Shown here piece by piece: positions 20,322-22,805 of a DNA stretch of 22,805 nucleotides. Under the pieces are notes generated by a model. That model saw only the letters and a program-made list of their open reading frames with translations. It searched no databases and was not told the origin of the DNA. Origin of the DNA: a virus; IMG/VR virus record IMGVR_UViG_3300010379_000064, positions 1 through 22,805 of that record; one strand, given 5' to 3'. The translations under genes and the position numbers were made by a program. The first letter of the stretch is position 1. Each line of letters begins with the position of its first letter.

Positions 20322-22805
20322 GTGAGGGCAACGCCTCTCCTGCCGCCGGTGAATCAGGAATTTACGCTTTCGGCGGAAAGCTTCCTGGCCGGGCTCGACG
20401 AGATGCTCGGCGGCCTGGACCGGGTCGCCGCGGCGATCAACGACGTCGCGGACTCAGCGGCGCGGCTGTCCGGGGTCACGGCCAGCACCGCTGAGGCGGA
20501 CACCGGGCTTGCCGACGCCATCGGACAGCTCCTGACCGCGATCGATGACCAGACCGTGGCCACGAACGAGCTGGCCGCATCCCAGGACCGGGCCATCGGC
20601 TCCGTTGATGCCCTGTCGGCGTCCCTGGACGCCCAGGTCGGCTCGGCTGACGCGGCCGCGGCCGCGACCGGGAAGGCTGACGCTTCCACCGGGCTGCTCG
20701 GCACCCACGGGAAGACCGCGTTCCTCGCGATCGCCGCCGGGATGGCGTACAGCGTCGTCGAAGCCGCGAAGTTCCAGGCGGAGGTCACGCGCCTGTACAC
20801 CGCTGCGGGCCTCGTCGGCGTCAGGGCGCAGAAGGTCTCGCAGGATCTGCTGCAGCTCGGGGACCGGGCCGGCTACTCGGGCACGCAGATGGCCGAGGCG
20901 ATGTACCACCCGATCTCGGCCGGGCTGTCCTACGCCGCGGCCCTCCGTGTCGTTGCCTACTCCGCGGAGCTGGCCCGCATCCACGGCGCGAACCTCGAGG
21001 ACACCACCTACGCCCTGTCGTCGGTGATGAAGGCCTACGACGTGTCCGCCGGCGGGGTGGCGAAGACGTCGGCGCTGCTCAACGCCATCGTCGGCCAGGG
21101 CGACATGCGGTTCCAGGACTTCGTCGAGTCGATCAAGAACTGGACGCCGACCGGCGCCGCGATGGGCATCTCCATCCAGTCGATGGGCGCCGCGATCGCG
21201 TACCTCACCGACCGGGGCAACTCGGCCGAGGTCGCGTCGACCCGGCTGACCATGGGCCTGTCCATGGTCACCTCGGGCAGCAAGGCGGCGAACACCTACC
21301 TGTCGGAGCTCGGCCTGACCACCGGGACGCTGACCCTGCGGAACAAGACCCTGCAGGAAGTCATGCTCTCCGCCGGGCTGACGACGAACAAGATCGCCGC
21401 GGACCTGCGGCGGCCTGACGGCATCTACGTGGCGCTCACCCAGATCCAGGACGCGTTCCGCAAGGCCGGGCTGTCCGCCTCCCAGGCCGACGAGGTTATG
21501 GCGAAGATCTTCGGCGGCGGCCGGTCGGACAAGGCGATGCTCTCGCTGATGTCCAACCTGCCGAACCTGCGGGCGAAGTACGAGGACATCGGCCGGGCCG
21601 TCGGCGACTACGGCAAGTCCTGGGAGAAGACCCAGGCCACCGTGGCGCAGCAGTGGCACGAGGCCCTCGCCGGGATCCAGAACCTCGCGATCTCCTTCGG
21701 CCAGATCCTGCTGCCCGCCGTGACGAAGGTTCTGTCCGTGCTGGCCCGGCTGTTCGCGTACATCCAGGCCAACCCGGTCCTCCGGATCCTCGCCGGGCTC
21801 ATCCTGTCCCTGGCCGTGGCCATGGGAGTGGCGGCCACCGCGACGGCGGCACTCAGCGTGGCCATGGACGCCAACCCGGTAATGCTCGTCGTCCTCGCGG
21901 TCATCGCCCTGATCGCGGGCCTGTACGAGCTGTACAAGCACTGCGCCCTCGTCCGCCGGATCGTCGCCGACGTCGCGCATTTCTTCGCCGGCGTCTGGCG
22001 TGACGCGGTCCGGCTCGCGGGCGACGTCGTGCACTGGTTCGTCACCGGGCCGCTGGCCTGGATCAAGGCGCAGCTCGCCGTTTTCGCCGCGTTCTGGAAG
22101 GCGCACGGCGCCGAGATCATGAAGATAGCGAAGGCGGTCTGGGATTTCGTCGCCGTCGCCATCCAGGCCGACTGGGACATCATCAAGACCGTCGTCCGGG
22201 TCGCGGCTGCCCTGGTCGTGGGGGTGGTCAAGTCCGCGTGGGATGTGGTCTGGGGCGTCACGAAAATGGCGTGGAATCTGGTCGCAACGGTCATAAGCAC
22301 CACAATTCGTGTTATACTGGATATAGTGGGTGCCGTTCTCGACATAATCCAGGGCAAATGGTCACAAGCAGGCCGGGAGCTGTCAAACGCGACATCCGCG
22401 ATCTGGCACGGAATCGTGCACATCATCGAGAACATCGCGTCCGGGTTCGGCACGATCCTGATCCAGGCCGGAAATGCCCTGGTCAGGGGCCTGATCGGCG
22501 GCATAAAGTCCGCTCTGGGCGGCCTGTGGAGCACCATCACCGGCATCGGCCACGGCATCGCGTCCGCGTTCTCCTCCGTGATGCACATCTTCTCCCCGTC
22601 CAAGGTCATGGAACGGCTCGGCCTCCTGGTCGGCGAGGGCATCATCGTCGGCCTTGAGGGGACCGCCTCGCAGGTGCGGTCCGCTGCGGGCAAGCTGGCC
22701 ACGGCGGTGAAGGACGCGCTCACAGCCGGGCTGATCACCGACCGGACCGCGGTCACCCTGACGAACTGGATCGAGCGGGACAACCTGCGGCTCCAGGCCG
22801 ACGCC
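20322..22805 (+). CDS. Tail tape measure protein, N-terminal part (runs off the window)
   Basis: The frame from GTG 20322 is open to the right edge (828 codons seen). It follows the chaperone genes. Residues 1-145 are helical and repetitive (DDQTVATNELAASQDRAIGSVD). Residues ~150-330 look like a TP901-type core (FQAEVTRLYTAAGLVGV, DLLQLGDRAGYSGTQMAEAM, ALSSVMKAYDVSAGGVAKTS). Two hydrophobic segments lie near residues 484-540 (LRILAGLILSLAVAMGVAA and PVMLVVLAVIALIAGLYELY), the usual membrane-active region of tape measures. The final visible part contains VLDIIQGKWSQAGRELSNATSAIW and IFSPSKVMERLG. A GTG at 20349 is an alternative start. It sets tail length and helps DNA entry. Confidence 0.88.
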   Translation, partial: MRATPLLPPVNQEFTLSAESFLAGLDEMLGGLDRVAAAINDVADSAARLSGVTASTAEADTGLADAIGQLLTAIDDQTVATNELAASQDRAIGSVDALSASLDAQVGSADAAAAATGKADASTGLLGTHGKTAFLAIAAGMAYSVVEAAKFQAEVTRLYTAAGLVGVRAQKVSQDLLQLGDRAGYSGTQMAEAMYHPISAGLSYAAALRVVAYSAELARIHGANLEDTTYALSSVMKAYDVSAGGVAKTSALLNAIVGQGDMRFQDFVESIKNWTPTGAAMGISIQSMGAAIAYLTDRGNSAEVASTRLTMGLSMVTSGSKAANTYLSELGLTTGTLTLRNKTLQEVMLSAGLTTNKIAADLRRPDGIYVALTQIQDAFRKAGLSASQADEVMAKIFGGGRSDKAMLSLMSNLPNLRAKYEDIGRAVGDYGKSWEKTQATVAQQWHEALAGIQNLAISFGQILLPAVTKVLSVLARLFAYIQANPVLRILAGLILSLAVAMGVAATATAALSVAMDANPVMLVVLAVIALIAGLYELYKHCALVRRIVADVAHFFAGVWRDAVRLAGDVVHWFVTGPLAWIKAQLAVFAAFWKAHGAEIMKIAKAVWDFVAVAIQADWDIIKTVVRVAAALVVGVVKSAWDVVWGVTKMAWNLVATVISTTIRVILDIVGAVLDIIQGKWSQAGRELSNATSAIWHGIVHIIENIASGFGTILIQAGNALVRGLIGGIKSALGGLWSTITGIGHGIASAFSSVMHIFSPSKVMERLGLLVGEGIIVGLEGTASQVRSAAGKLATAVKDALTAGLITDRTAVTLTNWIERDNLRLQADA

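Noticed and set aside
20454-22783. Two long minus-strand frames opposite the tape measure (550 and 391 codons)
   Set aside because: The tape measure frame has clear family features; the antisense translations are low-complexity shadows.
1-22805. CRISPR array, insertion sequence or attachment site
   Set aside because: No spaced identical repeats other than the coding repeats, no transposase, and no integrase or tRNA junction were found.

Overview
The window is a densely packed, high-GC stretch of a tailed double-stranded DNA phage or prophage. The base composition, the frequent GTG starts, the 4-base stop/start overlaps and the C-x2-C zinc-ribbon mini-proteins all point to an actinobacterial host. 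The host cannot be named from sequence alone, and no integrase, lysis or replication gene is visible. What is present is the virion-assembly module of a long-tailed (siphovirus-type) particle with HK97-family head parts.

Layout: the window opens with the last codons of a plus-strand gene (end at 64), placed where a terminase would be expected. A two-gene minus-strand cassette follows (67-771), then the portal gene (800-2455) and two small coupled genes (2452-3011). Next comes a run of surface- or fibre-like beta-rich genes (3062-6448), including one built from about fifteen 18-residue repeats plus five 10-residue D-W-P repeats. Ten tiny, overlapping genes of unknown function follow (6476-8752). 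A minus-strand zinc-ribbon gene (8774-8962) faces a minor head gene (9028-10539) in which a 2H-phosphoesterase domain is fused to a MuF-type head protein. Two small beta proteins and a small helical protein (10550-11615) lead into the protease/scaffold gene (11608-13152), whose frame continues past a single TAG to 13503. The major capsid gene (13693-15075) is flanked by strong RNA hairpins on both sides.

After the capsid gene come a small accessory gene (15164-15481), an unexplained 261-base gap, a head-tail connector (15743-16405), a very basic 96-residue protein, a tail-terminator-like gene (16704-17228), and a second two-gene minus-strand cassette (17218-17576; the 51-residue member is easily missed). 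The tail part contains a small proline-tailed protein, the tail tube (17968-19137), the tail assembly chaperones with a G-GGA-AAA -1 frameshift site (19531-19537), an HK97-gp10-like gene in an unusual place (19816-20307), and the start of the tape measure (20322 to beyond the right edge).

How it works together: portal, protease/scaffold, capsid protein and MuF protein build the prohead. The connector, terminator, tube, chaperones and tape measure build the tail. The beta-rich repeat proteins probably decorate the surface or bind hosts. The small minus-strand genes look like separately acquired 'moron' cassettes inserted at boundaries of the structural operon.

The most interesting signals are the 2H-MuF fusion, the in-frame TAG in the protease/scaffold gene, the RNA structures around the capsid gene, the two-tier repeat protein, and the three antisense small-gene cassettes. 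All functional calls are from reading the sequence; no database search was run.
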